Source: Burkholderiales bacterium
Lineage (GTDB): Bacteria; Pseudomonadota; Gammaproteobacteria; Burkholderiales; Thiobacillaceae
Length of the DNA: 7,887 bases
Assembly (NCBI GenBank): GCA_005790965.1
Contig: SXTL01000036.1
Location: forward strand, 1-7,887
Direction of reading: 5' to 3'
The notes beneath the pieces were generated by a model, which saw only the letters and a program-made list of their open reading frames with translations, was not told the DNA's origin and searched no databases. This document shows positions 1-7,104 of the stretch, one piece after another. Position 1 is the stretch's first letter, and each line of letters begins with the position of its first letter. The position numbers were made by a program, and so were the translations under genes.

Positions 1-303
1 CAGTTGGCCGAAGGCAGTCTGGCACGCGAAATTTATGGTGCTGCCGAGATTGTCGAGCGCCATCGCCATCGCTATGAGGTGAATAACCGCTTGCTATCCG
101 AACTCGAGGCGCGTGGCCTGATCGTGGCCGGCCGAGCCCCGGGCACCAACTTGTGCGAAATGATTGAACTGCCGCGCGAGGTACATCCCTGGTTTGTGGC
201 CTGTCAATTTCACCCGGAGTTCACCTCCAACCCGCGTGAGGGGCACCCGCTCTTTACCTCCTTTGTCAAAGCGGCGATTGCCTGTAAGGAAGGAACACCA
301 TGA
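1..303 (+). CDS. pyrG: CTP synthase, C-terminal end (partial)
   Basis: CTP synthase makes CTP from UTP, ATP and glutamine, the last step of de novo pyrimidine nucleotide synthesis, in the cytoplasm. Only the last 100 codons are present; the amidoligase domain and most of the class I glutaminase domain lie left of the window. What is visible is the end of the glutaminase domain: a stretch R-H-R-H-R-Y-E-V-N near residues 20-28 and the block Q-F-H-P-E-F near residues 68-73, whose His and Glu complete the Cys-His-Glu triad known for this family. The conserved P-L-F-x-x-F-V-x-A-A tail follows. The frame is open from base 1, so no start can be assigned. The stop TGA at 301-303 overlaps the kdsA ATG by four bases, indicating translational coupling. 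The assignment is firm despite truncation. Confidence 0.97.
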   Translation, partial: QLAEGSLAREIYGAAEIVERHRHRYEVNNRLLSELEARGLIVAGRAPGTNLCEMIELPREVHPWFVACQFHPEFTSNPREGHPLFTSFVKAAIACKEGTP

Positions 304-1151
304 AACTGTGCGGATTTGAAGTGGGTCTTGATAAGCCCCTATTCCTGATTGCCGGCCCGTGCGTGATCGAGTCGGAACAGATGGCGCTGGATACTGCCGG
401 GGCGCTCAAGACGATGTGCGCCGAACTGGGCATTCCGTTTATTTATAAATCGTCGTACGACAAGGCCAACCGTTCCAGTGGCAAGTCGTTTCGTGGTTTG
501 GGTATGGATGAGGGTTTGCGTATTCTGGCCGAGGTCAAAAGCCAGATCGGCGTGCCGGTGTTGACAGATGTGCATACCGAGGCTGAGATCGCCACGGTGG
601 CCGCCGTGGTGGATGTCTTGCAGACCCCGGCCTTTCTCTGTCGGCAGACCGATTTCATCAATGCGTGTGCGGCGAGCGGGAAACCAGTCAATATCAAGAA
701 AGGCCAGTTTCTGGCGCCTTGGGACATGAAGAATGTCATCGACAAGGCGCGCGCCGCGGCTGGCGAGGCGGGAGTCGCGAGCGATAACTTCATGGTTTGT
801 GAACGCGGAGCCTCGTTTGGCTACAACACCCTGGTTTCTGACATGCGCAGCCTCGCCGTCTTGCGCGAAACGGGGTGTCCGGTGGTCTTTGATGCGACTC
901 ATTCGGTGCAACAGCCGGGTGGGCAGGGTACTGTTTCCGGCGGGCAGCGTGAATTTGTGCCGGTGCTGGCGCGGGCCGCGGTGGCGGTAGGGGTGGCGGG
1001 GGTGTTTGCCGAAACTCACCCCGATCCGGCCTGCGCAGCCTCCGACGGTCCTAATGCCTGGCCGTTGCCGCGCATGCGTGAATTGCTGGAGACCCTGAAA
1101 GAGATTGATGCGCTGGTGAAGCAGAGAGGCTTCATCGAAGCGACGCTGTAA
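300..1151 (+). CDS. kdsA: 3-deoxy-D-manno-octulosonate 8-phosphate synthase, metal-dependent class
   Basis: KdsA condenses phosphoenolpyruvate with arabinose 5-phosphate to give Kdo 8-phosphate, the committed step to Kdo of the LPS inner core. The protein has 283 residues, close to the 284 of E. coli KdsA, and reads as one TIM barrel. Visible motifs are A-G-P-C-V-I-E-S (18-25), K-S-S-Y-D-K-A-N-R-S-S (50-60), D-A-T-H-S-V-Q-Q-P (198-206) and E-T-H-P-D-P (238-243). Cys21, His201, Glu238 and Asp249 match the metal ligands known from Aquifex aeolicus KdsA (Cys11, His185, Glu222, Asp233); the His-Glu and Glu-Asp spacings are identical. The metal-free class has Asn in place of this Cys, so a metal-dependent enzyme is inferred. 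The ATG at 300 has a strong ribosome site, AAGGAAGGA at 286-294, inside the end of pyrG. Confidence 0.98.
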   Translation: MKLCGFEVGLDKPLFLIAGPCVIESEQMALDTAGALKTMCAELGIPFIYKSSYDKANRSSGKSFRGLGMDEGLRILAEVKSQIGVPVLTDVHTEAEIATVAAVVDVLQTPAFLCRQTDFINACAASGKPVNIKKGQFLAPWDMKNVIDKARAAAGEAGVASDNFMVCERGASFGYNTLVSDMRSLAVLRETGCPVVFDATHSVQQPGGQGTVSGGQREFVPVLARAAVAVGVAGVFAETHPDPACAASDGPNAWPLPRMRELLETLKEIDALVKQRGFIEATL

Positions 1152-1179
1152 TTTTGTTTTTACTTTGAAAGGTTAGATC

Positions 1180-2463
1180 ATGTCTGCAATTGTTGATGTC
1201 ATCGCTCGCGAGATTCTGGACTCGCGCGGCAATCCGACCGTTGAGGCCGATGTCCTCTTGGAGTCGGGCGTCATGGGACGCGCTGCCGTGCCATCCGGTG
1301 CCTCGACCGGCTCTCGCGAGGCCATTGAGCTGCGGGACGGGGACAAGGGCCGTTACTTGGGCAAGGGCGTGACCCAGGCCATGGATAATGTGAACACCGA
1401 GATTGCCGAGGCGATTCTGGGTCTGGATGTGGAAGATCAGGTTTTTATCGATCAGACCTTGATCGATCTGGATGGCACGGAAAACAAGTCCCGCCTGGGC
1501 GCAAATGCGACTTTGGCGATCTCCCTGGCCTGCGCCCGCGCGGCGGCTGAAGAGGCAGGTCTGCCGCTGTACCGTTACTTGGGGGGTGCCGGTCCGATGC
1601 GCCTGCCGGTGCCGATGATGAATGTGATCAATGGCGGGGCTCACGCCGACAACAGCGTGGACATGCAAGAGTTCATGATCATCCCGGTGGGGCGTCCGAC
1701 CTTTCGCGAGGCCCTTCGCTGTGGCGCTGAGGTATTCCATACCCTGCGCAGCTTGCTTAATAAGGCCGGCCATTCGACCGGTGTGGGTGACGAAGGCGGT
1801 TTTGCCCCCAATCTGAAATCCAATGAGGAGGCTCTGTCTTTCATCATGCAAGCCATCGAAAAGGCTGGCTATCAGCCCGGCGTGGATGTTTGTATCGGTC
1901 TGGATTGTGCGGCCAGCGAATACTATCAGGATGGCCGTTATGCGCTGGCCTCGGAAGGTCGTTCCCTGACCTCGGCCGAAATGGTTGATTACCTTGCCGC
2001 CTGGGTCGACAAATATCCCATTATCACTATCGAAGATGGTTTTGCTGAAAACGACTGGGATGGCTGGAAGCTGCAGACCGAAAAACTCGGCGATCGTATT
2101 CAGTTGGTGGGCGACGACCTGTTTGTGACCAATGCCAAGATCTTGCGCGATGGTATCGCCAAGGGCGTAGCCAATTCCATCTTGATCAAGGTGAATCAGA
2201 TCGGCACGCTGAGCGAGACCTTCGAGGCCATCGACATGGCCCGCCGCGCCGGTTATAGCACCGTGATTTCGCATCGTTCGGGCGAGACCGAGGATGCCTT
2301 TATTGCGGATCTTGCCGTAGGCAGCAATGCCTGGCAGATCAAGACGGGTTCGCTATCGCGTTCTGACCGGATCGCTAAGTACAACCAGTTGCTACGCATC
2401 GAGGAGGCGCTGGGTGCGCAGGCCGTTTATGCCGGTCGTGACGCATTCCCGCGCCTGGGCTGA
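1180..2463 (+). CDS. eno: Enolase (phosphopyruvate hydratase)
   Basis: Enolase interconverts 2-phosphoglycerate and phosphoenolpyruvate in glycolysis and gluconeogenesis; in many bacteria it also scaffolds the RNA degradosome. The 427-residue length is normal for bacterial enolases. The N-terminal domain opens with the typical D-V-x-A-R-E-I-L-D-S-R-G-N-P-T (6-20) and contains the mobile loop S-G-A-S-T-G (39-44). The barrel shows G-D-E-G-G with the catalytic-face Glu205, metal ligands Asp242, Glu285 and Asp312, the base Lys337 in the signature I-L-I-K-V-N-Q-I-G-T-L, I-S-H-R-S-G-E-T-E-D (363-372) and Lys388. No key residue is missing. The ATG at 1180 follows GAAAGG at 1167-1172. It lies 28 bases after kdsA; the gene feeds phosphoenolpyruvate, the KdsA substrate, and the pyrG-kdsA-eno order is common in proteobacteria. 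Confidence 0.99.
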   Translation: MSAIVDVIAREILDSRGNPTVEADVLLESGVMGRAAVPSGASTGSREAIELRDGDKGRYLGKGVTQAMDNVNTEIAEAILGLDVEDQVFIDQTLIDLDGTENKSRLGANATLAISLACARAAAEEAGLPLYRYLGGAGPMRLPVPMMNVINGGAHADNSVDMQEFMIIPVGRPTFREALRCGAEVFHTLRSLLNKAGHSTGVGDEGGFAPNLKSNEEALSFIMQAIEKAGYQPGVDVCIGLDCAASEYYQDGRYALASEGRSLTSAEMVDYLAAWVDKYPIITIEDGFAENDWDGWKLQTEKLGDRIQLVGDDLFVTNAKILRDGIAKGVANSILIKVNQIGTLSETFEAIDMARRAGYSTVISHRSGETEDAFIADLAVGSNAWQIKTGSLSRSDRIAKYNQLLRIEEALGAQAVYAGRDAFPRLG

Positions 2464-2479
2464 GGCCTTGCCTGAGTTA

Positions 2480-2494
2480 ATGGCGTTTCGCTGA
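2480..2494 (+). other. Possible four-codon minicistron before ftsB
   Basis: An ATG at 2480 opens a frame Met-Ala-Phe-Arg-stop whose TGA (2492-2494) shares one base with the ftsB ATG (TGATG). It begins 16 bases after the eno stop. The ftsB start itself lacks a purine-rich ribosome site, so ribosomes ending this frame could reinitiate on ftsB. The ribosome site for the minicistron is also weak (TGAG at 2473-2476), and chance is a fair alternative. Confidence 0.25.
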
Positions 2495-2802
2495 TGCGTC
2501 CACTAAGCTGGGTCCTCGTGGCCCTGTTGGTCATCCTCCAATACCCATTGTGGCTGGGAAAGGGCGGTTGGCTGCGAGTGTCCGAGCTGAAGGATGAGAT
2601 GTTTGCACAAGAAAAGATCAATACCACCCTAGTGCAACGCAATGCGCGTCTAAGGGCTGAGGTGGATGATTTGATTCACGGACAGGCCGCTATTGAGGAG
2701 CGGGCCCGTTTTGAATTAGGTATGATCAAAAAAAACGAGATCTTTTTTCAAGTAATGGAACCGGCTCCGAAGGGCCTGACTTCCGGGACCGCGGCCCCCT
2801 AA
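2494..2802 (+). CDS. ftsB: Cell division protein FtsB
   Basis: FtsB is a small bitopic inner-membrane protein that forms the FtsQLB complex and helps activate septal peptidoglycan synthesis. The 102 residues show the family layout: a short cytoplasmic start, one membrane helix at about 5-21 ending in L-Q-Y-P-L-W-L-G-K-G-G (15-25), a periplasmic coiled coil at about 28-62, and the conserved E-E-R-A-R-F-E-L-G-M-I-K (68-79) followed by E-I-F-F. The last 14 residues are a Pro, Gly and Thr-rich tail. E. coli FtsB has 103 residues. The ATG at 2494 has no clear ribosome site; a four-codon frame (2480-2494) ends on its first base, so entry by coupling is possible. It lies 30 bases after eno, the usual position of ftsB in proteobacteria. 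Confidence 0.96.
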   Translation: MRPLSWVLVALLVILQYPLWLGKGGWLRVSELKDEMFAQEKINTTLVQRNARLRAEVDDLIHGQAAIEERARFELGMIKKNEIFFQVMEPAPKGLTSGTAAP

Positions 2803-2804
2803 AA

Positions 2805-2830
2805 CCGCCCCTTAAGCCCGCCCCTTAACC
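2805..2830 (+). repeat. Two-copy 13-bp tandem repeat in the ftsB-zipA gap
   Basis: The 11-base unit CCGCCCCTTAA occurs at 2805-2815 and again at 2818-2828, a 13-base period with only the twelfth base differing (GC against CC as spacer). The repeat fills about half of the 51-base gap between ftsB and zipA. It also contains a short inverted pair, TTAAG (2812-2816) and CTTAA (2824-2828), around a 7-base loop. No T-run follows, so it is not a standard terminator. Role unknown; replication slippage could explain it. Confidence 0.8.
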
Positions 2831-2840
2831 TTTATTCAAC

Positions 2841-2845
2841 AGGAG
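2841..2845 (+). promoter_or_regulatory. Ribosome binding site selecting the GTG start of zipA
   Basis: AGGAG lies 8 bases before the GTG at 2854. No ATG is available in frame between this site and the start of the predicted membrane helix, so it fixes GTG as the initiation codon. Confidence 0.8.
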
Positions 2846-2853
2846 AAGCCATA

Positions 2854-4101
2854 GTGCTAGGCGAATTGCAGTGGACGCTGGTCGGCGTGGTGGTTTTGAT
2901 CCTGGTCGCTGTCCTGATTTACAACCGCTGGCAGGAGCGGCGTGCGAAAGACAGCATCAACAAGATCTTCATTAGCCCAACGCGGCTTGATGATGCCGCC
3001 TTGGCGGGGACTGATCTGGATCTGAATCAAGACCTTGATCTGAAGGTGGACGAGCGGGCGGAAGATCTCGCCGACATTGAACCGCCTTGGCAGACTCCGC
3101 GGGAAGCCGAGTTCGTGCAGACGGAATTGTCGATTGGGGATGAGACGCCTTGGTCCCTGGAAACCCATGCAGAGAGCCCGATGGCAGAGCTGCCACACAG
3201 CGAATCGCTGTTATCAAAAGATCGAGCGACGCCGCAAGGACCGGTCACACCCGCTGCGCCTCCAGCGGAGACACTGGCCAAGGTGGCTTCTCCGCTAAAT
3301 GCGGACATTGAATTCATCATTCGCTTCCCTTTCCGGCTGACGGCCGATCGAGCCTTGGCTGACATGGTCGATCGGATGCGCTCGGGGCCGGATTCGGTGC
3401 GTATCGTTGGCCAGGCTGAGGACGGCGGGGAATGGCAGGCGATTGATCATTATTCTACGGCCGTGTACGAACGGGCAGAGATTGGTCTCTTGCTGGCCAA
3501 TCGCAAGGGTCCGACTCGGCAGGATGCTCTGCAGAACGCGTGTCTTTTGGCGGATCGCTATGCGACGAGTCACGGTTCTGCAGTGGACTACACCGATGTT
3601 GTGCTGGCCGCTCGGCAGGCGATTGACCTGGATCGCTTCTGCATGGAGGTCGACCAGTTGATCGACTTCAGCGTCGTGGTGCCGGATGGTTTTCCATTTA
3701 GTGGCGAGGCCTTGGCGCGCTTGGTGACGGAGCAGGGGATGCAATATCAGTCTTCGGGCGGTTTTGTTATGAAGGGTGAGACGGGGGAAACCCTATTTGT
3801 CTTGGTAAATAGGGAGTCCGCCCCCTTTCCGGCCAACGGTCAGGGCATGCGTACCCATGGCGTGACCCTGATGCTGGAGGTTCCGCGTTGCAAGGATGGC
3901 CTGTATGCCTTCGATCGTATGATTGGATTGGGAGATTTTCTGGCCGACAAACTGTCTGGGCGCGTGGTCGATAGTCAGGGACGACCAATCAACACCGTGC
4001 GTCTGCAACACGATCGCGCGGCCCTCAGCGAGGCCTGCCGGCGTTTGAATGATCGTGGAATTACGCCGGGCGGGGAGCAGGCACAGCGTCTGTTCGCCTG
4101 A
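2854..4101 (+). CDS. zipA: Cell division protein ZipA, long form
   Basis: ZipA tethers FtsZ filaments to the inner membrane and supports Z-ring assembly. The 415-residue product is longer than E. coli ZipA (328). Layout: a membrane helix at about 8-23 at the extreme N-terminus (N-out, no cleaved signal) followed by the basic N-R-W-Q-E-R-R-A-K; an acidic, Pro-rich linker at about 41-148 with a D-L-D-L repeat near 54-63; and a C-terminal ZipA domain at about 268-403, with G-M-Q-Y-Q-S-S-G-G-F (295-304), G-V-T-L-M-L-E-V-P (336-344) and D-F-L-A-D-K-L-S-G-R-V-V-D (361-373). Residues 149-265 appear to be a second copy of the same fold (see findings). It starts with GTG and sits 11 bases before ligA, a zipA-ligA pairing known in proteobacteria. 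The name rests on membrane topology, the C-terminal motifs and the neighbour. Confidence 0.9.
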   Translation: MLGELQWTLVGVVVLILVAVLIYNRWQERRAKDSINKIFISPTRLDDAALAGTDLDLNQDLDLKVDERAEDLADIEPPWQTPREAEFVQTELSIGDETPWSLETHAESPMAELPHSESLLSKDRATPQGPVTPAAPPAETLAKVASPLNADIEFIIRFPFRLTADRALADMVDRMRSGPDSVRIVGQAEDGGEWQAIDHYSTAVYERAEIGLLLANRKGPTRQDALQNACLLADRYATSHGSAVDYTDVVLAARQAIDLDRFCMEVDQLIDFSVVVPDGFPFSGEALARLVTEQGMQYQSSGGFVMKGETGETLFVLVNRESAPFPANGQGMRTHGVTLMLEVPRCKDGLYAFDRMIGLGDFLADKLSGRVVDSQGRPINTVRLQHDRAALSEACRRLNDRGITPGGEQAQRLFA

Positions 4102-4112
4102 AGGCCGTCAGG

Positions 4113-6161
4113 ATGTCTCCGGCGCAGATCAAGAACGCAGACCGAGTTCGCGACCTGCGTGCGCAAATCGCGACCGCTAACACGCAGTACTATGTCCTCG
4201 ATGCGCCGACCTTGTCGGATGCCGAGTACGACCGCCTGTTCCGCGAGTTGCAAACACTGGAGACAGAGCACCCCGAGTTGCTCACGCTGGACTCGCCGAC
4301 GCAGCGAGTCGGCGGCAAGGTCGCTCGCGGCTTTGTTGGTGTCACCCATCGTCTCCCCATGTTGTCTCTGGCCAATGCCTTTAGTGAGGCCGAGGTGCTC
4401 GCTTTTGATCGACGCGTGAGCGAGGCTCTAGCCGGCACCGGATGGGCGGGCACGGAGATCGAATACGCCTGCGAGCCCAAGTTTGATGGTTTGGCCGTGT
4501 CGATCCTGTATCGCCACGGCCTGCTGGCGCAGGGGGCGACGCGCGGTGATGGCGAGACGGGCGAGGATGTGACCGAGAATTTGCGCACGATCCGTACAAT
4601 CCCTCTGCGCTTGGCTCTGGAAAACCCTCCGGCAGAACTGGAAGTTCGTGGTGAGGTATTGATGCTGCGGCACGACTTCGAGCGCATTAATCAAGAGGCC
4701 TTGGCCCGAGGCGAAAAGACCTTCGTCAACCCGCGCAATGCCGCGGCTGGCAGCCTTCGTCAGCTCGATTCGCGCGTTACGGCCGCACGGCGTTTGTCCT
4801 TTTTTGCTTATGGCATTGGCAGCGTCGAGGGAACGGTTCTGGCAAAGACACATGCCGGGCAGATGGCATGGCTGGCTGACCTGGGTTTTCCTATAGCCTC
4901 CCAGCGCCGGGTCGTACCGGGCGTGCGCGGCTTGCTGGACTACTTTGCATGGCTGGGCGCGCAACGGGATGCCATGCCTTACGCCATTGATGGCGCGGTC
5001 TATAAGGTCAATGCCATCGCGGCACAGACGGTACTGGGTTTTGTCGCCCGGGCCCCGCGTTTTGCCATCGCCCATAAATATCCGGCGCAGGAAGAAATGA
5101 CCCTGGTTGAGGGCATTGACATCCAGGTGGGCCGCACTGGTGTTCTGACCCCGGTGGCGCGGCTCAAGCCCGTTTTTGTTGGTGGGGTGACGGTGACAAA
5201 TGCCACGCTGCACAATGCGGACGAGGTGGCGAAGAAGGATATTCGGGTGGGCGATACCGTGATGGTGCGCCGCGCCGGGGATGTCATTCCCGAGGTGGCG
5301 GGTGTGGTGCTGGAACGACGGCCCATGCGCGACCTGCTTGAACCGATCTTTTCGGCTTTCGTGATGCCCACCGAATGCCCGGTCTGTGGCGCGCCCGTGC
5401 TGCGTATTGAGGGCGAAGCCGCCGCCCGCTGCAGCAATGGCTTGGCCTGCCCAGCCCAACGCAAGCAAGCTATTCGCCATTTTGCCCAGCGTCGGGCGAT
5501 GGATATTGAGGGTCTGGGCGATAAACTAATTGATCAGTTAGTCGATGCGGGCCAAATCAAGACACCGGCAGACCTCTACCGGCTTGATGTTGCAATCCTG
5601 GCCGGTCTGGATCGCATGGGCGAAAAGTCGGCCGAGAACCTGATGGCGGCAATTTCCGCTAGCCGCGGGCGCCCGTTATCACGCTTCCTGTTTGCCTTGG
5701 GAATCCGCCATGTGGGCGAGGAAACGGCCAAGGCCTTGGCCCGTCATTTTGGAGCGATGGACACGCTCCTGCATGCCTCGGTTGAGCAGATCTCAGCCGT
5801 TCCCGATGTTGGACCGGTGGTGGCCGCGTCGATCGCAGCCTTTTGCGCTGAACCGCATAATCGGGCGGTTATTGAGGCCTTGCGTGGGGTATGGAGCGAT
5901 GGGGCGCCGCAGGCTCAAAGCGTGGGGCGCGGCGTTGGCAAGACCTTTGTTTTGACGGGCACTTTACCCAGTCTCAGCCGTGAACAGGCCAAGGCGCTTA
6001 TTGAAGCGGCAGGTGGTAAAGTAGCGGGAAGTGTGTCAAAGAAGACGGATTTTGTGGTCGCCGGTTTTGATGCAGGTAGCAAGCTGGCCAAGGCCCACGA
6101 ATTGGGTAGAGTCATTCTGAATGAGGCTGAATTCACAAAAATGTTGGAGGAGAATCCATGA
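4113..6161 (+). CDS. ligA: NAD-dependent DNA ligase LigA
   Basis: LigA seals nicks in replication, including between Okazaki fragments, and in repair, using NAD+ for self-adenylation. The 682 residues contain all domains of the family in order: domain Ia with Y-Y-V-L-D-A-P-T-L-S-D-A-E-Y-D (26-40); the adenylation domain with K-F-D-G (123-126), Lys123 being the adenylated residue, and E-V-R-G-E-V (177-182); the OB fold with V-G-R-T-G (339-343) and G-D-V-I-P-E-V (389-395); a zinc finger with Cys422, Cys425, Cys440 and Cys446; helix-hairpin-helix repeats at about 455-590; and a BRCT domain at about 605-682. E. coli LigA has 671 residues. Nothing is missing. The ATG at 4113 lies 11 bases after zipA with AAGG at 4101-4104. 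The stop overlaps galU by four bases. Confidence 0.99.
   Translation: MSPAQIKNADRVRDLRAQIATANTQYYVLDAPTLSDAEYDRLFRELQTLETEHPELLTLDSPTQRVGGKVARGFVGVTHRLPMLSLANAFSEAEVLAFDRRVSEALAGTGWAGTEIEYACEPKFDGLAVSILYRHGLLAQGATRGDGETGEDVTENLRTIRTIPLRLALENPPAELEVRGEVLMLRHDFERINQEALARGEKTFVNPRNAAAGSLRQLDSRVTAARRLSFFAYGIGSVEGTVLAKTHAGQMAWLADLGFPIASQRRVVPGVRGLLDYFAWLGAQRDAMPYAIDGAVYKVNAIAAQTVLGFVARAPRFAIAHKYPAQEEMTLVEGIDIQVGRTGVLTPVARLKPVFVGGVTVTNATLHNADEVAKKDIRVGDTVMVRRAGDVIPEVAGVVLERRPMRDLLEPIFSAFVMPTECPVCGAPVLRIEGEAAARCSNGLACPAQRKQAIRHFAQRRAMDIEGLGDKLIDQLVDAGQIKTPADLYRLDVAILAGLDRMGEKSAENLMAAISASRGRPLSRFLFALGIRHVGEETAKALARHFGAMDTLLHASVEQISAVPDVGPVVAASIAAFCAEPHNRAVIEALRGVWSDGAPQAQSVGRGVGKTFVLTGTLPSLSREQAKALIEAAGGKVAGSVSKKTDFVVAGFDAGSKLAKAHELGRVILNEAEFTKMLEENP
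6146..6150 (+). promoter_or_regulatory. Strong ribosome binding site for galU inside ligA
   Basis: GGAGG lies 7 bases before the galU ATG at 6158, within the last codons of ligA. It is the best Shine-Dalgarno match in the block, suggesting that galU is translated well in its own right as well as by coupling through the ATGA overlap. Confidence 0.8.
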
Positions 6162-7045
6162 AAAAAGTCAGAAAAGCTGTTTTTCCGGCGGCGGGTATGG
6201 GTACGCGTTTCCTGCCCGCCACCAAAGCCAATCCCAAGGAGATGTTGCCCATCGTTGATAAACCGCTGATCCAATATGCCGCAGAAGAGGCCATGGAGGC
6301 GGGAATCACCGATTTGATCTTCATTATTGGCCGAACCAAGCGGGCCATCGCCGATCATTTTGATAAGGCGTATGAACTGGAAGTCGAGCTGGAACAGCGC
6401 GGTAAGCTGAAGGCGCTGGAGGCCTTGCGCGGCATGTTACCGGCCGGGATGAACTGCATCTTCATTCGTCAGGCCGAAGCGCTCGGCTTGGGCCATGCGG
6501 TGCTGTGTGCCCAACCGGCGGTGGGCGACGAGCCTTTTGCCGTGATCCTGGCCGATGATCTGATAGATGCCCAGCCAGGCGCCATCAAGCAGATGTGCGA
6601 GCAATTTGATTACTACCAATCCTCGGTCGTCGGCGTGGAGACCGTACCGCCGGAGGACACCGGCTCCTATGGCATTGTGTCGACCGATGTGATGACTGAA
6701 CGGGTTTCACGCGTCAACCGCATCGTCGAAAAGCCCAAGCCGGCCGAGGCGCCGTCCAATCTTGCGGTGGTCGGCCGCTATATTCTCACTCCACGCATTT
6801 TTCACCATTTAAAACATATCGAGCGGGGGGCGGGGGGCGAGTTGCAACTGACCGATGGTATCGCTGCCCTGTTGAAAGAACAGCAAGTGCTGGCCTACGC
6901 CTTCGAGGGCCAGCGCTTTGACTGTGGTTCCAAGCTCGGCTATATGCAGGCGCAGGTCGATTTCGCGCTCAAACACCCCGAGATTTCCAGCGCCTTCAAA
7001 GCGTGGTTGACGGAGCGTTTTTGCGGGTCATGCAAGGAGAGTTAA
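6158..7045 (+). CDS. galU: UTP-glucose-1-phosphate uridylyltransferase
   Basis: GalU makes UDP-glucose from UTP and glucose 1-phosphate in the cytoplasm, the donor for LPS core, exopolysaccharide and other glucans. The 295 residues show the bacterial nucleotidyltransferase pattern: the nucleotide-binding loop F-P-A-A-G-M-G-T-R-F-L-P-A-T-K (9-23) with P-K-E-M-L-P (26-31), L-A-D-D-L-I (131-136) with the metal-binding Asp, I-V-E-K-P (189-193), G-E-L-Q-L-T-D (227-233) and F-D-C-G-S-K-L-G-Y (254-262). Length is normal for GalU (E. coli 302). The start is fixed by GGAGG at 6146-6150 and the four-base overlap with ligA. It is the last gene of the + strand block and converges with the - strand genes that follow. 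CTP synthase and enolase in the same block draw on linked nucleotide and sugar pools. Confidence 0.98.
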   Translation: MKKVRKAVFPAAGMGTRFLPATKANPKEMLPIVDKPLIQYAAEEAMEAGITDLIFIIGRTKRAIADHFDKAYELEVELEQRGKLKALEALRGMLPAGMNCIFIRQAEALGLGHAVLCAQPAVGDEPFAVILADDLIDAQPGAIKQMCEQFDYYQSSVVGVETVPPEDTGSYGIVSTDVMTERVSRVNRIVEKPKPAEAPSNLAVVGRYILTPRIFHHLKHIERGAGGELQLTDGIAALLKEQQVLAYAFEGQRFDCGSKLGYMQAQVDFALKHPEISSAFKAWLTERFCGSCKES

Positions 7046-7065
7046 GCCGGTTGGGCGTTTACTTC

Positions 7066-7086
7066 CTCCGACAGATAGCTGTGGAG
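7066..7086 (+). other. Hairpin in the convergent gap after galU
   Basis: Arms CTCC-G-ACAG (7066-7074) and CTGT-GGAG (7079-7086) can form eight base pairs with one bulged G and an ATAG loop. It lies 21 bases after the galU stop and 19 bases before the end of the last - strand frame, where a shared transcription end would be expected. There is no T-run after either arm, so it is not a canonical intrinsic terminator; it could protect a 3' end or be chance. Confidence 0.35.
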
Positions 7087-7104
7087 TGGGTGCCGAGAAT
7101 TCAG

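Noticed and set aside
339..1019. 226-residue antisense frame across kdsA
   Set aside because: It lies wholly inside a clear kdsA on the other strand, has an Arg and His-rich composition typical of antisense shadow, and shows no family motif.
1152..1179. T-rich gap before eno as a possible promoter or terminator
   Set aside because: The T-run has no stem before it, and I could not place a convincing -35 and -10 pair with proper spacing.
1132..2274. 380-residue antisense frame across eno
   Set aside because: Long only because of the codon bias of the strongly conserved enolase gene on the + strand; no ribosome site or recognisable domain.
4428..5480. 350-residue antisense frame across ligA
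   Set aside because: Shadow of the ligA adenylation and OB domains, whose motifs are intact on the + strand.
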